A DNA stretch of 20,212 nt from an uncultured Mucilaginibacter sp. (GTDB lineage Bacteria; Bacteroidota; Bacteroidia; Sphingobacteriales; Sphingobacteriaceae): contig NZ_CAMLOV010000099.1 in NCBI RefSeq assembly GCF_946481715.1, positions 1-20,212 on the forward strand, in the 5' to 3' direction. The notes under the pieces are model-generated. The model was not told the DNA's origin, searched no databases, and saw only the letters and a program-made list of their open reading frames with translations. Shown in pieces: positions 1 to 8,482 of this stretch (its first letter is position 1; every line of letters begins with the position of its first letter). The position numbers and the translations under genes were made by a program.

Positions 1-40
1 ATTATCAACAATAAACTGTTATTAATTTTGATACAAGTCT

Positions 41-143
41 AATGGAACTTGTTTCAACACCCCATCATGCAAGCCACAATGCAAAGCCGATTTGCTTTTT
101 GGCAACCTGCCGTGTGGGGTGCCGAAATAAATTCGGCTTGACG
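41..143. repeat. Degenerate palindromic REP/MITE-like repeat, copy A
   Basis: The left part (about 45-64) reads GAACTTGTTTCAACACCCCA and closely matches the left arm of the repeat at 15906-16017. The centre contains ATGCAAAGCCG (about 79-89), the core shared by the other copies. The right part (about 115-143) has TGGGGT followed by a GCCGAA/TTCGGC hairpin and ends TTGACG, close to the inverted GTCATnCCGA end of other copies. The arms no longer pair well, so this is an old, decayed copy. It lies upstream of the DUF5686 gene and of the terminator at 193-230. Apart from this repeat, the terminator and a 6-bp GCGGTG/CACCGC hairpin at 168-183, I see nothing in bases 1-310. Confidence 0.55.
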
Positions 144-192
144 TTTTGATTGTATTTTAATTTGCCTGCGGTGCTCCCACCGCCAGCCCCCT

Positions 193-230
193 AAAAGGCA
201 TATTTAACTTAAAACTTAAATATGCCTTTT
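193..230. terminator. Strong bidirectional hairpin terminator
   Basis: A perfect 15-bp inverted repeat: AAAAGGCATATTTAA (193-207), an 8-base loop (208-215), then TTAAATATGCCTTTT (216-230). The stem starts with an A run and ends with a T run, so it can act as a Rho-independent terminator on either strand. It probably ends transcription of a gene left of the window and insulates the DUF5686 gene that starts 80 bases downstream. Confidence 0.75.
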
Positions 231-310
231 GCTTTAACAATAATTAACATTAGGCATCTAACATGTTTAATTATTTACGCACATCTTCGTAAAAAACTTT
301 AACCTGCCTC

Positions 311-2767
311 ATGAAACACCTTTTCCTTTATATTTTCTTATCGTTTTTCGCCCTTAAATTATCAGCCCAGGAGGCAACTATCAGCGGTAAAATAACTGCC
401 GAAGATGGCAAGCCCATTCCCTTTGCAACCGTGTACATAAAAAACACAACCAAAGGCACATCTGCCAACAGCGAGGGCGAATACAGCATCAACCTCAAGT
501 CGGGGGTTTACGATGTTCAGTTTAAAGCTATCGGTTACCGCCAGGAAAGCCGTAAGGTAGACCTTAAAATCAATCAAAAAACCGACGTTGTTTTAAAGAA
601 CGAAGACTACCAGATAAAAGAAGTTACGGTTCGTGCGGGTGCGGAGGACCCGGCATACGCCATCATCCGCAAGGCCATTAAAAAGCGCAAGGGCTACCTC
701 AACGCGGTAAATGCTTACACCTGCGAGGTGTATATAAAAGGGCTGCAAAAGCTATTAGCAGCACCCAAAAAGTTTTTGATGTTTGATGTGCAAAAAGCTA
801 CCCGCGAGGCCGGGCTGGATAGCAACCGCAGGGGTATAGTTTACTTGTCCGAGTCGCAAAGCAAGCTGAGTTTTATGAAGCCGGATAACATTCACGAGGA
901 GATCATCTCCTCCAAAGTATCGGGCAGTAACCGGGCATTCAGCTTTAACCGGGCATCAGACCTCCGGGTGAATTTTTATGAGAACACCCAGATATGGGAA
1001 GGTTTGAGCAACCGGCCGCTGGTATCGCCCATTGCGGATAATGCGTTGTTTTATTACAAATACCAATGGATGGGTATCTCTATAGAGAACGGCGAAACCA
1101 TCAACAAAATAAAGGTTACCCCCCGCCGTAGTTACGACCCATGCTTCAGCGGCTATATTTATATATTGGAGGATAGCTGGCGCCTGCAAAGCCTTGGCTT
1201 ATCTATCACCAAAAAATCGAACATTAATTTTGTAGACACGCTGAATGTAAACCAGGAGTTTGTGCCGGTGAACAACGATGTTTGGATGCCGAGCTCCATT
1301 AAGTTTGAGTTTACCGGCGGCTTATTCGGTTTCCGCATTGGCGGGTATTTTATATCGATATACAAGGATTACAACATTAACCCCACCCTTGATAAAAAGC
1401 AATTTGCTGAAGTGCTGCGCATTACCAAAGGCGTAAACAAAAAAGACTCCGCTTTTTGGGAGCAGCAACGCCCTATACCCTTAACCCTCGAGGAAAAAAC
1501 CGACTACACCAAAAAGGCAGTACTTGCTGCCAAGCGCGAATCGAAACCTTACCTCGATTCGCTGGATAAAGAGAACAACAAAGTAAGCTTTGATAAATTG
1601 CTGGTAAGCGGCTACCAACACCGCAACCGCTACAAGCACGAGTATTATAACCTGAATTCGGTAATAGGCTCGGTGTTTTACAATACCGTGCAGGGTTTCG
1701 CGCTTGATTACGGAGGCTCGTACACCAAACAGATCGACAGCGTTAACAATAAATATTTCTCTGTTTACGGCAAGGCGGGTTACGGTTTTGACAACAAGCT
1801 GTTTTACGGAAGTGGCGGCGTAACCATGCCCGCAGGGCCTTTTACGCTGAACATTGCAGGAGGTTCGGACGTGGTGGATATGAACAACCGGCAGCCAATT
1901 ACCCGCTTTATGAATACGGCTTACAGTTTGCTTAACCGCGAAAATTTTGAAAAACTATACCAAAAGCAATACGCATCGGTTAGCTTATCAACCCGTATAA
2001 CCGGCGGCTGGCTGGCCAGCGGGACGGTAGAATGGGCCGAAAGGAAATGGCTGCCAAACACCGCAAACTATAGCCTCTTCCACCCGAAAGGGAACGAGTT
2101 TACATCTAATAATCCATTAACCCCATCCATAGATGCGCCACTGTTTCCGCAGAACCAGTCGTTTAAGTTAAGCCTGCGTACCTCTTATGATTTTAGCGAC
2201 AAGTACGAAACCTACCCCAATGGCAAGCGTTACCTGCCCTCCAAATACCCTACTATCGGCTTTAATGTAACCAAGGGTATCAAAAATGTATTGGGTTCGG
2301 ATGTGGATTACACCTTATTATCTGCAGACATATCTAAGTCAGATATATCCCTTGGCTTTTATGGCAAAACCAGTTTTTATGTGGGTGCCGGCAAATTCTT
2401 TAATGCCAATAGTTTGTTTTATACCGATTACAAACATTTTTCGGGCAACCGGGTATTGTTTTACAACTCGGGCATCAACCATTTCCTGCTGTTGGATTAT
2501 TACCGCTACAGCACTGGTGATAAGTACTTAGAAGGCCACCTGGAGCATAACTTCTCGGGTTTTATCACCAACAAAATACCATTAATACGCAAGCTTAAAT
2601 TGCAGGAGATATTTGATGTAAATTACCTGTACACCCCAACACTGAAGCATTATACCGAAATCGGCTTCGGGCTGCAAACCAATACGGGCATCAGGGTGAT
2701 GTATGGCATGGCCTTTAACCAGGGTGGTAAGGTAGATAATGCTTTAAGGATAGGGGTGAGTTTTTGA
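311..2767 (+). CDS. DUF5686 / carboxypeptidase-regulatory-like domain outer-membrane protein
   Basis: An 818-residue predicted outer-membrane protein. Residues 1-19 are a signal peptide (MKHLFLYIFLSFFALKLSA, cleavage before Gln20). About residues 22-105 form a CarboxypepD_reg-like beta-sandwich (ATISGKITAEDGKPIPFATV, then KNTTKGTSANSEGEYSI). The rest is the long DUF5686 region, rich in aromatic, alternating beta-strand sequence, with a barrel-like C-terminus ending in Phe (ALRIGVSF). This two-domain layout and length are typical of the family in Bacteroidota. Members resemble TonB-dependent receptors in the N-terminal domain but have no plug domain; their role is not established. The gene stands alone: a terminator lies upstream and the next gene has its own -7 element. 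The ATG at 311 places the signal peptide directly at the N-terminus, so the start is well supported. Confidence 0.9.
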   Translation: MKHLFLYIFLSFFALKLSAQEATISGKITAEDGKPIPFATVYIKNTTKGTSANSEGEYSINLKSGVYDVQFKAIGYRQESRKVDLKINQKTDVVLKNEDYQIKEVTVRAGAEDPAYAIIRKAIKKRKGYLNAVNAYTCEVYIKGLQKLLAAPKKFLMFDVQKATREAGLDSNRRGIVYLSESQSKLSFMKPDNIHEEIISSKVSGSNRAFSFNRASDLRVNFYENTQIWEGLSNRPLVSPIADNALFYYKYQWMGISIENGETINKIKVTPRRSYDPCFSGYIYILEDSWRLQSLGLSITKKSNINFVDTLNVNQEFVPVNNDVWMPSSIKFEFTGGLFGFRIGGYFISIYKDYNINPTLDKKQFAEVLRITKGVNKKDSAFWEQQRPIPLTLEEKTDYTKKAVLAAKRESKPYLDSLDKENNKVSFDKLLVSGYQHRNRYKHEYYNLNSVIGSVFYNTVQGFALDYGGSYTKQIDSVNNKYFSVYGKAGYGFDNKLFYGSGGVTMPAGPFTLNIAGGSDVVDMNNRQPITRFMNTAYSLLNRENFEKLYQKQYASVSLSTRITGGWLASGTVEWAERKWLPNTANYSLFHPKGNEFTSNNPLTPSIDAPLFPQNQSFKLSLRTSYDFSDKYETYPNGKRYLPSKYPTIGFNVTKGIKNVLGSDVDYTLLSADISKSDISLGFYGKTSFYVGAGKFFNANSLFYTDYKHFSGNRVLFYNSGINHFLLLDYYRYSTGDKYLEGHLEHNFSGFITNKIPLIRKLKLQEIFDVNYLYTPTLKHYTEIGFGLQTNTGIRVMYGMAFNQGGKVDNALRIGVSF

Positions 2768-2801
2768 TAGTGAGTGGTGATTAGAATTATATTCAGCTAC
2801 T

Positions 2802-2809
2802 TATGTTTG
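2802..2809 (+). promoter_or_regulatory. Bacteroidota -7 promoter element upstream of VOC gene
   Basis: TATGTTTG is an exact match to the Bacteroidota -7 consensus TAnnTTTG, 52 bases before the ATG at 2862. A weak TTAG (2781-2784) lies near the expected -33 position. Transcription would start near 2815, giving a leader of about 45 bases. Confidence 0.55.
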
Positions 2810-2861
2810 CATTATTGGAGATTAAACCCTTAAATTTATTCCAACAAAACCAACCTTCGCC

Positions 2862-3263
2862 ATGATCTTTAAAAACGCAATTAGCTGGTTCGAGATACCC
2901 GCAGAGGATATCAGCCGTGCTCAAAAATTTTACGAAACTATTTTTGATATCGAGATGATTCCGATGGAAATGCCCGGCTTCGAGATGCGGATGTTCCCTA
3001 TCGAAAACCCCATGGAGAACGTAGGCGGTGCCATTTGCAAAAGCGGCGATTTTTATAAACCATCTACCGAAAGCGGCCCGGTTGTTTACCTGAATGCCAA
3101 CCCCGATGTACAGATCACGTTAGATAAGATCGAAGCAGCAGGCGGAAAGATCATCGTACCCAAAACAGAAATATCGCCGGAATATGGCTACATGGCCGTA
3201 TTTATAGATACGGAAGGAAACAGGGTTGCCCTGCATTCTGTGCCGGCTGGGATGGGTGAGTAG
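2862..3263 (+). CDS. VOC family (glyoxalase/bleomycin-resistance fold) protein
   Basis: A 133-residue single-domain protein with the vicinal-oxygen-chelate fold. The N-terminal strand and helix (ISWFEIPAEDISRAQKFYET, residues 7-26) and the C-terminal strand pair (MAVFIDTEGNRVALHS) are the usual hallmarks: a beta-strand, a helix with the RAxxFY motif, and a final strand carrying a Glu/His-type metal position. The length fits the small cytosolic bacterial VOC proteins of the COG3324 kind, which are mostly uncharacterised. The substrate cannot be told from sequence, so lyase, dioxygenase or drug-binding roles are all open. It is preceded by its own -7 element and followed by an unrelated AT-rich toxin-antitoxin pair, so it is probably monocistronic. 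Confidence 0.88.
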   Translation: MIFKNAISWFEIPAEDISRAQKFYETIFDIEMIPMEMPGFEMRMFPIENPMENVGGAICKSGDFYKPSTESGPVVYLNANPDVQITLDKIEAAGGKIIVPKTEISPEYGYMAVFIDTEGNRVALHSVPAGMGE

Positions 3264-3290
3264 CCTATATTGCGAATTGATTTTTTTCGT

Positions 3291-3298
3291 TAAATTTG
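3291..3298 (+). promoter_or_regulatory. -7 promoter element of the toxin-antitoxin operon
   Basis: TAAATTTG is an exact match to TAnnTTTG, 17 bases before the antitoxin ATG at 3316. The expected start of transcription is near 3304, giving a leader of only about 12 bases. No well-spaced -33 TTTG was seen; the TTG at 3277-3279 is too close. Confidence 0.5.
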
Positions 3299-3315
3299 TT
3301 TAAAACAATGTAGTT

Positions 3316-3501
3316 ATGGTTTTAGTGTTGAAAGAAGGTGCCACGAAAGAGGAAATCGATGAGATCGATAATATTCTTTACAAGCAAAAATCTAAAGGCG
3401 GATTTAACGCAAAAAAATACAATGGAATTATACCATTGAAAGAAGATGCTATGGCTATTCAAAAAAAAATGAGGGATGAGTGGCAAAGAGATATTAGTTG
3501 A
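3316..3501 (+). CDS. VapB-like antitoxin of a PIN-domain toxin-antitoxin pair
   Basis: A 61-residue, highly charged small protein. The N-terminal part (MVLVLKEGATKEEIDEIDNI) is a strand followed by a helix; the middle holds KGGFNAKKYNGIIPLKEDAM; the C-terminus is a helix (IQKKMRDEWQRD). This pattern, with the FNAKKYxGxIxLKEDxxxIQKKxRDEW signature, is familiar from small antitoxins encoded directly before PIN toxins in Bacteroidota. No clear ribbon-helix-helix or AbrB domain is visible, so the mode of DNA binding is unknown. Its 3' end overlaps the toxin start by 26 bases, which implies translational coupling. Autoregulation is expected from the family but not shown here. The gene is visibly more AT-rich than its neighbours. 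Confidence 0.72.
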   Translation: MVLVLKEGATKEEIDEIDNILYKQKSKGGFNAKKYNGIIPLKEDAMAIQKKMRDEWQRDIS

Positions 3502-3877
3502 TACCAATATCATTTTGCATCTTTTCGATGGCAGTGAAGAGTTAGCGAATTTTCTGCAAGGCAAGGATATTTACGTTTCATTTATCACCGAGTTAGAATT
3601 ACTTGGATACAAAAGCATAACTCAAAAAGAGGAAGAGCAAATTGTAGAACTATTAGATGATTGTTCTATAATCTCTATGAGTTCCTTGGTAAAGGAAAAA
3701 TACATCGAAATAAAAAGAAAATACAATCTAAAATTGCCAGATGCGGTGATTATAGCGTCGGCAATAGCTTTTGATATGCCTTTTATAACCGCTGATACCG
3801 ACTCGAAAAACATAACCGAGTTAAAACTAATTACCTATCAACACAATACCAAACAAGTTGGTGGCAAAAGAAATTAA
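3476..3877 (+). CDS. PIN-domain ribonuclease toxin (VapC family)
   Basis: A 133-residue single PIN domain. The acidic metal-binding residues are all visible: Asp9 in ILVDTNIIL, Glu39 (or Glu41) in FITELELLGY, Asp89 in KLPDAVIIASA, and Asp107/Asp109 in FITADTD. These bind Mg2+ in VapC-type endoribonucleases, whose usual targets are tRNAs or 23S rRNA; the target here is unknown. The ATG at 3476 lies inside the antitoxin gene, and MSGKEILVDTN gives a normal PIN N-terminus. Its stop codon abuts the stop codon of the convergent acetyltransferase with no spacer (3877/3878). The pair is AT-rich and all catalytic residues are intact, so it is probably an active, horizontally acquired module. Confidence 0.85.
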   Translation: MSGKEILVDTNIILHLFDGSEELANFLQGKDIYVSFITELELLGYKSITQKEEEQIVELLDDCSIISMSSLVKEKYIEIKRKYNLKLPDAVIIASAIAFDMPFITADTDSKNITELKLITYQHNTKQVGGKRN

Positions 3878-4402
3878 TTACACCAGCACCTTCCTCATCC
3901 TCACAATCCCCAGCACCTCGCCATCAGGCAAAGGCGCATCAATACGTTCAACCGCTGTATAACCCAGTGCCTCGTAAAGCGGCACGCCGGGCAAGGTTGC
4001 GCCAAGTTCCATCGTAGTAAAACCGTTGGCTTGCGCAGCGGCTTCGCAAGTATTGATTAATTGGCGGCCTATCCCCTGCCGGGCATAACCGGGGTGCACA
4101 AAGAATGCCCGGATCCGTGCGGCGTCTTTTGCGGGATCAAGCAAGGGGTCTTCCACAGCTTTATGCTGGTCGCCGCCGTAGAGGGTGTTGCGTTTGCTCC
4201 AGCCGCCGCAGCCGGTAATTACGCCGTCCTTTTCGGTGAGGTAATAGGTACCATCCACCAGTAACTGGCTGTCCACGCCGAAAATGTATTTAATGGCGCT
4301 TTCTATCTGCGCAGGGGTATAATAGCTTTTGCTTAAGCCTCGCACCGAGAGGGCTATCAGTTGCTGTAAAGCCGGAATGTCGTTAAAAGTTGCTAATCTC
4401 AT
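3878..4402 (-). CDS. GNAT family N-acetyltransferase
   Basis: A 174-residue single GNAT domain. The acetyl-CoA pyrophosphate loop is visible in motif A (residues about 96-128): a beta-strand IRAFFVHPGYARQGIGRQLI with the Q/RxxGxG/A pattern as RQGIGR, followed by the helix INTCEAAAQANGF. Motif B follows (LYEALGYTAVERID, residues 142-155). The N-terminus (MRLATFNDIPALQQLIALSV) is the usual first strand and helix, which supports the ATG at 4402. The acceptor substrate is not predictable; the family acetylates small molecules, tRNA-linked groups or protein amines. It is transcribed away from guaA and converges on the PIN toxin gene. Confidence 0.85.
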   Translation of the reverse strand: MRLATFNDIPALQQLIALSVRGLSKSYYTPAQIESAIKYIFGVDSQLLVDGTYYLTEKDGVITGCGGWSKRNTLYGGDQHKAVEDPLLDPAKDAARIRAFFVHPGYARQGIGRQLINTCEAAAQANGFTTMELGATLPGVPLYEALGYTAVERIDAPLPDGEVLGIVRMRKVLV

Positions 4403-4409
4403 GCCCCAC

Positions 4410-4429
4410 AGCTCCCCAAAGGGGAAGCT
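4410..4429 (-). promoter_or_regulatory. GC-rich hairpin in the leader of the acetyltransferase gene
   Basis: AGCTCCCC (4410-4417), a three-base loop, and GGGGAAGCT (4421-4429) form a hairpin with one bulged A, seven bases upstream of the GNAT ATG on the minus strand. A weak -7-like element, TATCTTAG (complement of 4439-4446), would start transcription just before it, so the hairpin would be in the leader. It may limit ribosome access; this is inference. Confidence 0.3.
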
Positions 4430-4488
4430 TTTGACTGGCTAAGATAGTTAACTCTAATAAAATCCTCCATTCCGATTTGCAAATCCTC

Positions 4489-4523
4489 TCAAATCTCACA
4501 TCTCATTTCTCACATCTCAAATC
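4489..4523. repeat. Five-unit heptanucleotide tandem repeat upstream of guaA
   Basis: Five exact 7-base units follow each other: TCAAATC, TCACATC, TCATTTC, TCACATC, TCAAATC. The first equals the fifth and the second equals the fourth, so the order of unit types is mirror-symmetric. The array ends 7 bases before the -7 element of guaA. It has the same period, and the same TCA phase, as the larger array at 12794-12877. Confidence 0.8.
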
Positions 4524-4530
4524 AATTCCC

Positions 4531-4538
4531 TATCTTTG
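4531..4538 (+). promoter_or_regulatory. -7 promoter element of guaA, three bases from the ATG
   Basis: TATCTTTG is an exact match to TAnnTTTG, ending three bases before the guaA ATG at 4542. With the usual start distance, transcription would begin at or just inside the start codon, so the mRNA would be leaderless or nearly so. There is no clear -33 TTTG at the expected spacing, where the heptamer array lies. Confidence 0.5.
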
Positions 4539-4541
4539 CCC

Positions 4542-6071
4542 ATGCAAGAAAAAATCCTCATTCTTGACTTCGGTTCGCAGTTTACCCAGCTTATCGCGCG
4601 CCGTGTCAGGGAACTCAACATCTACTGCGAGATACACCCCTTTAACAAAGTTCCTGAAATTGACGAAAGCGTACAAGGTATCATCCTTTCGGGTAGCCCG
4701 TACTCTGTACGCCAGGAAGATGCACCCCATTTCGAGTTTGTAAAACACCACAAAACACTGCCTATTTTGGGCGTTTGCTATGGTGCACAATACATTGCCC
4801 ATTTCCATGGCGGTGAGGTTTTAGCCTCCAGCACCAGAGAATACGGCCGTGCTAACCTCGACTATATTAAACAAGATAACCCATTGTTTAGAGATGTACC
4901 AAAAGGATCGCAGGTTTGGATGTCGCATGCGGATACCATTGCTACCATTGGCGGCGATTTCGAGATCATTGCCAGTACAGATAGCGTAAAAGTTGCGGCG
5001 TACCAGGTAACGGGTACCCAAACTTACGGCATCCAGTTTCACCCTGAGGTTACGCACAGTATAGACGGCAAGCAATTACTGCAGAACTTTTTGGTGGACA
5101 TTTGCGGATGCAGCCAGGATTGGACCCCCGATTCGTTCATAGAAACTACTATTGCCGAACTGAAAGCAAAACTTGGCAACGATAAAGTAGTGTTAGGCCT
5201 CTCTGGCGGTGTAGATTCATCGGTTGCGGCGGTATTGCTGCACCAGGCCATCGGCACCAACCTGCACTGTATATTTGTAGATAACGGCTTGCTGCGTAAG
5301 GACGAATACCAATCCGTATTGGATTCGTACCAACACATGGGGCTCAATATAAAAGGCATTGATGCCAAGCAACGTTTTTACGATGCACTGGCAGGGCTAA
5401 CCGACCCGGAGAAGAAACGCAAGGCCATTGGCCGCGTATTCATCGAGGTGTTTGATGATGCCGCGCACGAGGTACAGGGCGTAAGCTGGCTTGGCCAGGG
5501 CACCATTTACCCGGATGTGATCGAATCGGTTTCGGTTAAGGGACCATCGGCTACCATCAAATCGCACCACAACGTTGGCGGCCTGCCCGATTTTATGAAA
5601 CTAAAGGTTGTTGAGCCATTAAACACACTGTTTAAGGATGAAGTGCGCCGCGTAGGTGCTGCTTTAGGCATCGACCCAAATATACTTGGCCGCCACCCTT
5701 TCCCGGGCCCGGGGCTGGCCATCAGGATCTTAGGCGACATAACGCCCGAGAAAGTTGATATTTTACAACAGGCTGATGCGATTTATATCAACAATTTGCG
5801 CAGTGCCGGTGTTTACGATAAGGTTTGGCAGGCAGGCGCTATCTATTTACCGGTACAATCGGTAGGTGTTATGGGCGATGAGCGCACTTACGAGAACGTA
5901 ATTTGCCTCCGCGCGGTAGAATCCTTAGACGGGATGACGGCAGATTGGTGCCATTTGCCGTATAACCTGCTGGCCAAGATCTCTAACGAGATCATCAACA
6001 ACGTAAAAGGAATTAACCGGGTAGTATATGACATCAGTTCGAAACCACCGGCCACCATTGAGTGGGAATAA
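4542..6071 (+). CDS. guaA: GMP synthase (glutamine-hydrolysing)
   Basis: A 509-residue enzyme that converts XMP to GMP using ATP and glutamine, the last step of guanine nucleotide synthesis. The N-terminal class I amidotransferase domain has its triad: Cys79 in GVCYG, and His167 and Glu169 in FHPEV. The ATP-pyrophosphatase domain begins with the P-loop SGGVDSS (221-227). The C-terminal dimerisation domain contains [16 protein letters not shown] and ends in PPATIEWE, the canonical guaA C-terminus. The length is normal. A TTG at 4536 would add two residues, but the ATG at 4542 ([13 protein letters not shown]) gives the standard N-terminus. It is the first gene of an overlapping three-gene set. 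Confidence 0.98.
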   Translation: MQEKILILDFGSQFTQLIARRVRELNIYCEIHPFNKVPEIDESVQGIILSGSPYSVRQEDAPHFEFVKHHKTLPILGVCYGAQYIAHFHGGEVLASSTREYGRANLDYIKQDNPLFRDVPKGSQVWMSHADTIATIGGDFEIIASTDSVKVAAYQVTGTQTYGIQFHPEVTHSIDGKQLLQNFLVDICGCSQDWTPDSFIETTIAELKAKLGNDKVVLGLSGGVDSSVAAVLLHQAIGTNLHCIFVDNGLLRKDEYQSVLDSYQHMGLNIKGIDAKQRFYDALAGLTDPEKKRKAIGRVFIEVFDDAAHEVQGVSWLGQGTIYPDVIESVSVKGPSATIKSHHNVGGLPDFMKLKVVEPLNTLFKDEVRRVGAALGIDPNILGRHPFPGPGLAIRILGDITPEKVDILQQADAIYINNLRSAGVYDKVWQAGAIYLPVQSVGVMGDERTYENVICLRAVESLDGMTADWCHLPYNLLAKISNEIINNVKGINRVVYDISSKPPATIEWE

Positions 6072-7278
6072 GTGGTTTATTTTAGTTTTTGCATTGGTGG
6101 CGGGCGCATGCTCGCCTAAAGTGCGGACTGTACCCGTTGCTACAAAACCCGTAGCAGAAAAACCGGTTGTAAAACCCGAAAAACCTGCCGAAAAACCAAA
6201 AGTGGTGGAGGCGAAAGCTTCGGTGGTATCGCTTATTTTGCCCCTTAGCCTCGATAAACTGGCACCGGGGCAAAGCTACAGTTCTGCCGACCTAAAGAAG
6301 GCGAACATGTCGGTAGAGTACTACCAGGGCTTTAAGCTGGCGCTTGATTCGGTTGCCAGCCAGGGCGCAAACTTTAAGCTGCAGGTGTACGATAGTAAGG
6401 ACGATGCCGCCATACACAGCCTGGGGCTAAACCCGCAGATAAAAAACGGCGACCTCATCGTCGGCCCTATCTTCCCCGAAGATATCCGGCTGTTTGCAAG
6501 CATGTTTCAATATTCGCGCAAGCCAATTGTATCGCCCCTATCGCCGGCCTCTCCTACGCTGTTCAATAACCAAAACCTGGTTACCATGACGCCCCCGCTG
6601 GAGTACCACGCCAAAGGCGCGGCAACTTATATTGTTAACAAACTCCGCCCGAAGAAAGTATTTATACTCAACTCCGGTTTTAGCGATGAGAAGCTTTATA
6701 ACGGACCTTTTAAACGCACTATTGATAGCCTTAGCAAACGCAAAATACAGGTGGTGCCCTTTACCGTAGTGCGCGGCAACCTTACGCCGCTGGTTGCACA
6801 ACTGAATAATAAGGTGGAGAACGTATTTTTAGTGCCATCTACGCAACAGGCATTTTTAATGGTGACCCTAAAGTCGCTTGATACCTTAGCGCGGAAATTC
6901 CCTGTAACCCTGTTTGGGCACCCCAACTGGGAAAAGTTTGCCTTTTTAAAGGCGGCCCGGTTGCAGCGGTTAAAAACACATATTACCAGTACCGATAAGG
7001 TGGATTACAAATCGCCGGAGGCCAATACATTCATCCGCCTTTACCGCAAAGCATACCGCACCGACCCGACAGATTTTGCTATAAAAGGCTTTGATGAGGG
7101 GCTTTATTTTGCGCAAATGCTTGCCCGCGATGATGACAGCTACCGCCGTGTAGAGCAAAACGATTTTACCGGTATCCACAACAGCTTCCATTTTGAAAAG
7201 AAACCCGGGCAGGGTTGGATAAATACGCATGTGGATATCCTCCGTTACGAAAATTTTGAACTTAAACCCGTGCAATGA
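6028..7278 (+). CDS. Periplasmic-binding-fold lipoprotein (Peripla_BP type I)
   Basis: A 416-residue exported lipoprotein. The signal peptide ends in a lipobox LVAGAC with lipidation at Cys28. A Pro/Lys-rich linker (about 36-62, repeats of KPV/EKP) leads to a type I periplasmic-binding fold, from [14 protein letters not shown] to the C-terminus. It is annotated in relatives as an amino-acid ABC-transporter substrate-binding protein or a LysM-associated PBP1 protein; no permease or ATPase is nearby and no LysM is visible, so ligand and partner are unknown. The first ATG overlaps guaA by 44 bases and gives an unusually long n-region; a TTG at 6058 would give [18 protein letters not shown], a more typical lipoprotein signal, and may be the true start. 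The stop overlaps the next gene by ATGA. Confidence 0.78.
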   Translation: MTSVRNHRPPLSGNKWFILVFALVAGACSPKVRTVPVATKPVAEKPVVKPEKPAEKPKVVEAKASVVSLILPLSLDKLAPGQSYSSADLKKANMSVEYYQGFKLALDSVASQGANFKLQVYDSKDDAAIHSLGLNPQIKNGDLIVGPIFPEDIRLFASMFQYSRKPIVSPLSPASPTLFNNQNLVTMTPPLEYHAKGAATYIVNKLRPKKVFILNSGFSDEKLYNGPFKRTIDSLSKRKIQVVPFTVVRGNLTPLVAQLNNKVENVFLVPSTQQAFLMVTLKSLDTLARKFPVTLFGHPNWEKFAFLKAARLQRLKTHITSTDKVDYKSPEANTFIRLYRKAYRTDPTDFAIKGFDEGLYFAQMLARDDDSYRRVEQNDFTGIHNSFHFEKKPGQGWINTHVDILRYENFELKPVQ

Positions 7279-8462
7279 AGGCCATAAACCAGCTTAAAAC
7301 CTTTCAGCGCATATTGGGCGATTACCCGGCAGACACCCCTTTAGGCAAGTTCCTCCCCGGCTTTTACAGGCAAAACAAACAAATGGGCTCTACCGACCGT
7401 AAGGTTGCAGGCCGGTTGATATACAACTACTTCCGCTTAGGCAAAGCGCTTTACAACACCCCTACCGAAGACCGGCTGATGGTTGCCGAGTTTTTGTGCA
7501 ACACCCAAACCAACTCGTTTTTACAGCATTTTAAACCCGAGTGGGCCGTCTGCGTAGGTTTTGGCCTCGATGAAAAAATAGCCATTGTAAAAACTGCCTA
7601 CCCCGATTTTAAGCTGGAGGAAGTTTTTCCATGGACGTCGCAACTATCTGAGGGCATTGATAAAGAGGCTTACTTAAAATCTTTCTTTGTGCAGCCCGAC
7701 CTTTATATCCGCATGGCCAAAGGCATGGACGCGCCCGTAAAGGCCGAACTAACCAAAGCGGGTGTTATTTTTAAGGACGAAGGGAATGGCTGCCTCTCGT
7801 TGCCAAACGGTACCCGGCTGGAAACTATTTTTCAAAAGCAGCATTGGTACGAGGTGCAGGATCACTCCTCGCAGCAAACAGCCAATTACTTTAAACCGCA
7901 AAAATGGGATAGCTGGTGGGATGCCTGCGCAGCGTCGGGCGGTAAATCGCTTTTGTTGCATAGCCTGCAGCCCGATATAAAGCTGGTGGTATCAGATATC
8001 CGCGAATCCATCCTGTCGAATTTAGATGAACGCTTCCAGCTTGCCGGTTTACGCAAGTACCAAAAGAAGCTGATGGACCTTACCGAAAATAACGAACAGC
8101 TTTTATACCAGTACGAGTTCGATGGCATTATCCTGGATGCACCATGCAGTGGCAGCGGCACCTGGGGCCGCACCCCGGAGATGATCAGCCAGTTTGATAT
8201 CCATAAAACCGACTTTTTTAAACGCCTGCAGCAAAGTATCATCACCAACGTAGTAAAGCACCTTAAACCCGGCAAACCAATTATCTACATCACCTGCTCT
8301 GCCTTCAAAGCCGAGAACGAGGATGCAGTAGATTTTATGGTGAAACAATTGGGCCTAAAGCTGGAAGAAATGCAGGTACTCAAAGGCTATGAGCACAAAG
8401 CGGATACCATGTTTGTGGCGAGGTTGTGTGGCCCGGCTGCAAAAGACGGGCCGATGGAATAA
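7275..8462 (+). CDS. RsmB/RsmF-type SAM-dependent RNA m5C methyltransferase
   Basis: A 395-residue NOL1/NOP2/Sun-family protein that would methylate cytosine C5 in rRNA or tRNA. The SAM-binding motif I is visible as WWDACAASGGKS (about 214-225; the usual form is DLCAAPGGK). The catalytic cysteines are both present: Cys291 in motif IV (ILDAPCSGSGTWGR) and Cys341 in motif VI (IYITCSAFKAENED). The N-terminal 200 residues correspond to the RNA-binding/NusB-like part seen in RsmB-related proteins. The substrate position cannot be assigned from sequence. It starts by ATGA overlap with the lipoprotein gene, which implies co-transcription with guaA. It converges on the dioxygenase gene with 20 bases between stops. 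Confidence 0.9.
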   Translation: MKAINQLKTFQRILGDYPADTPLGKFLPGFYRQNKQMGSTDRKVAGRLIYNYFRLGKALYNTPTEDRLMVAEFLCNTQTNSFLQHFKPEWAVCVGFGLDEKIAIVKTAYPDFKLEEVFPWTSQLSEGIDKEAYLKSFFVQPDLYIRMAKGMDAPVKAELTKAGVIFKDEGNGCLSLPNGTRLETIFQKQHWYEVQDHSSQQTANYFKPQKWDSWWDACAASGGKSLLLHSLQPDIKLVVSDIRESILSNLDERFQLAGLRKYQKKLMDLTENNEQLLYQYEFDGIILDAPCSGSGTWGRTPEMISQFDIHKTDFFKRLQQSIITNVVKHLKPGKPIIYITCSAFKAENEDAVDFMVKQLGLKLEEMQVLKGYEHKADTMFVARLCGPAAKDGPME

Positions 8463-8482
8463 TCGGGGATAAAGCTGCCCGC

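Noticed and set aside
8430..8452. GGCCCG/CGGGCC hairpin as terminator of the methyltransferase gene
   Set aside because: It lies inside the coding sequence before the stop codon and has no T run; the stem is only 6 bp.
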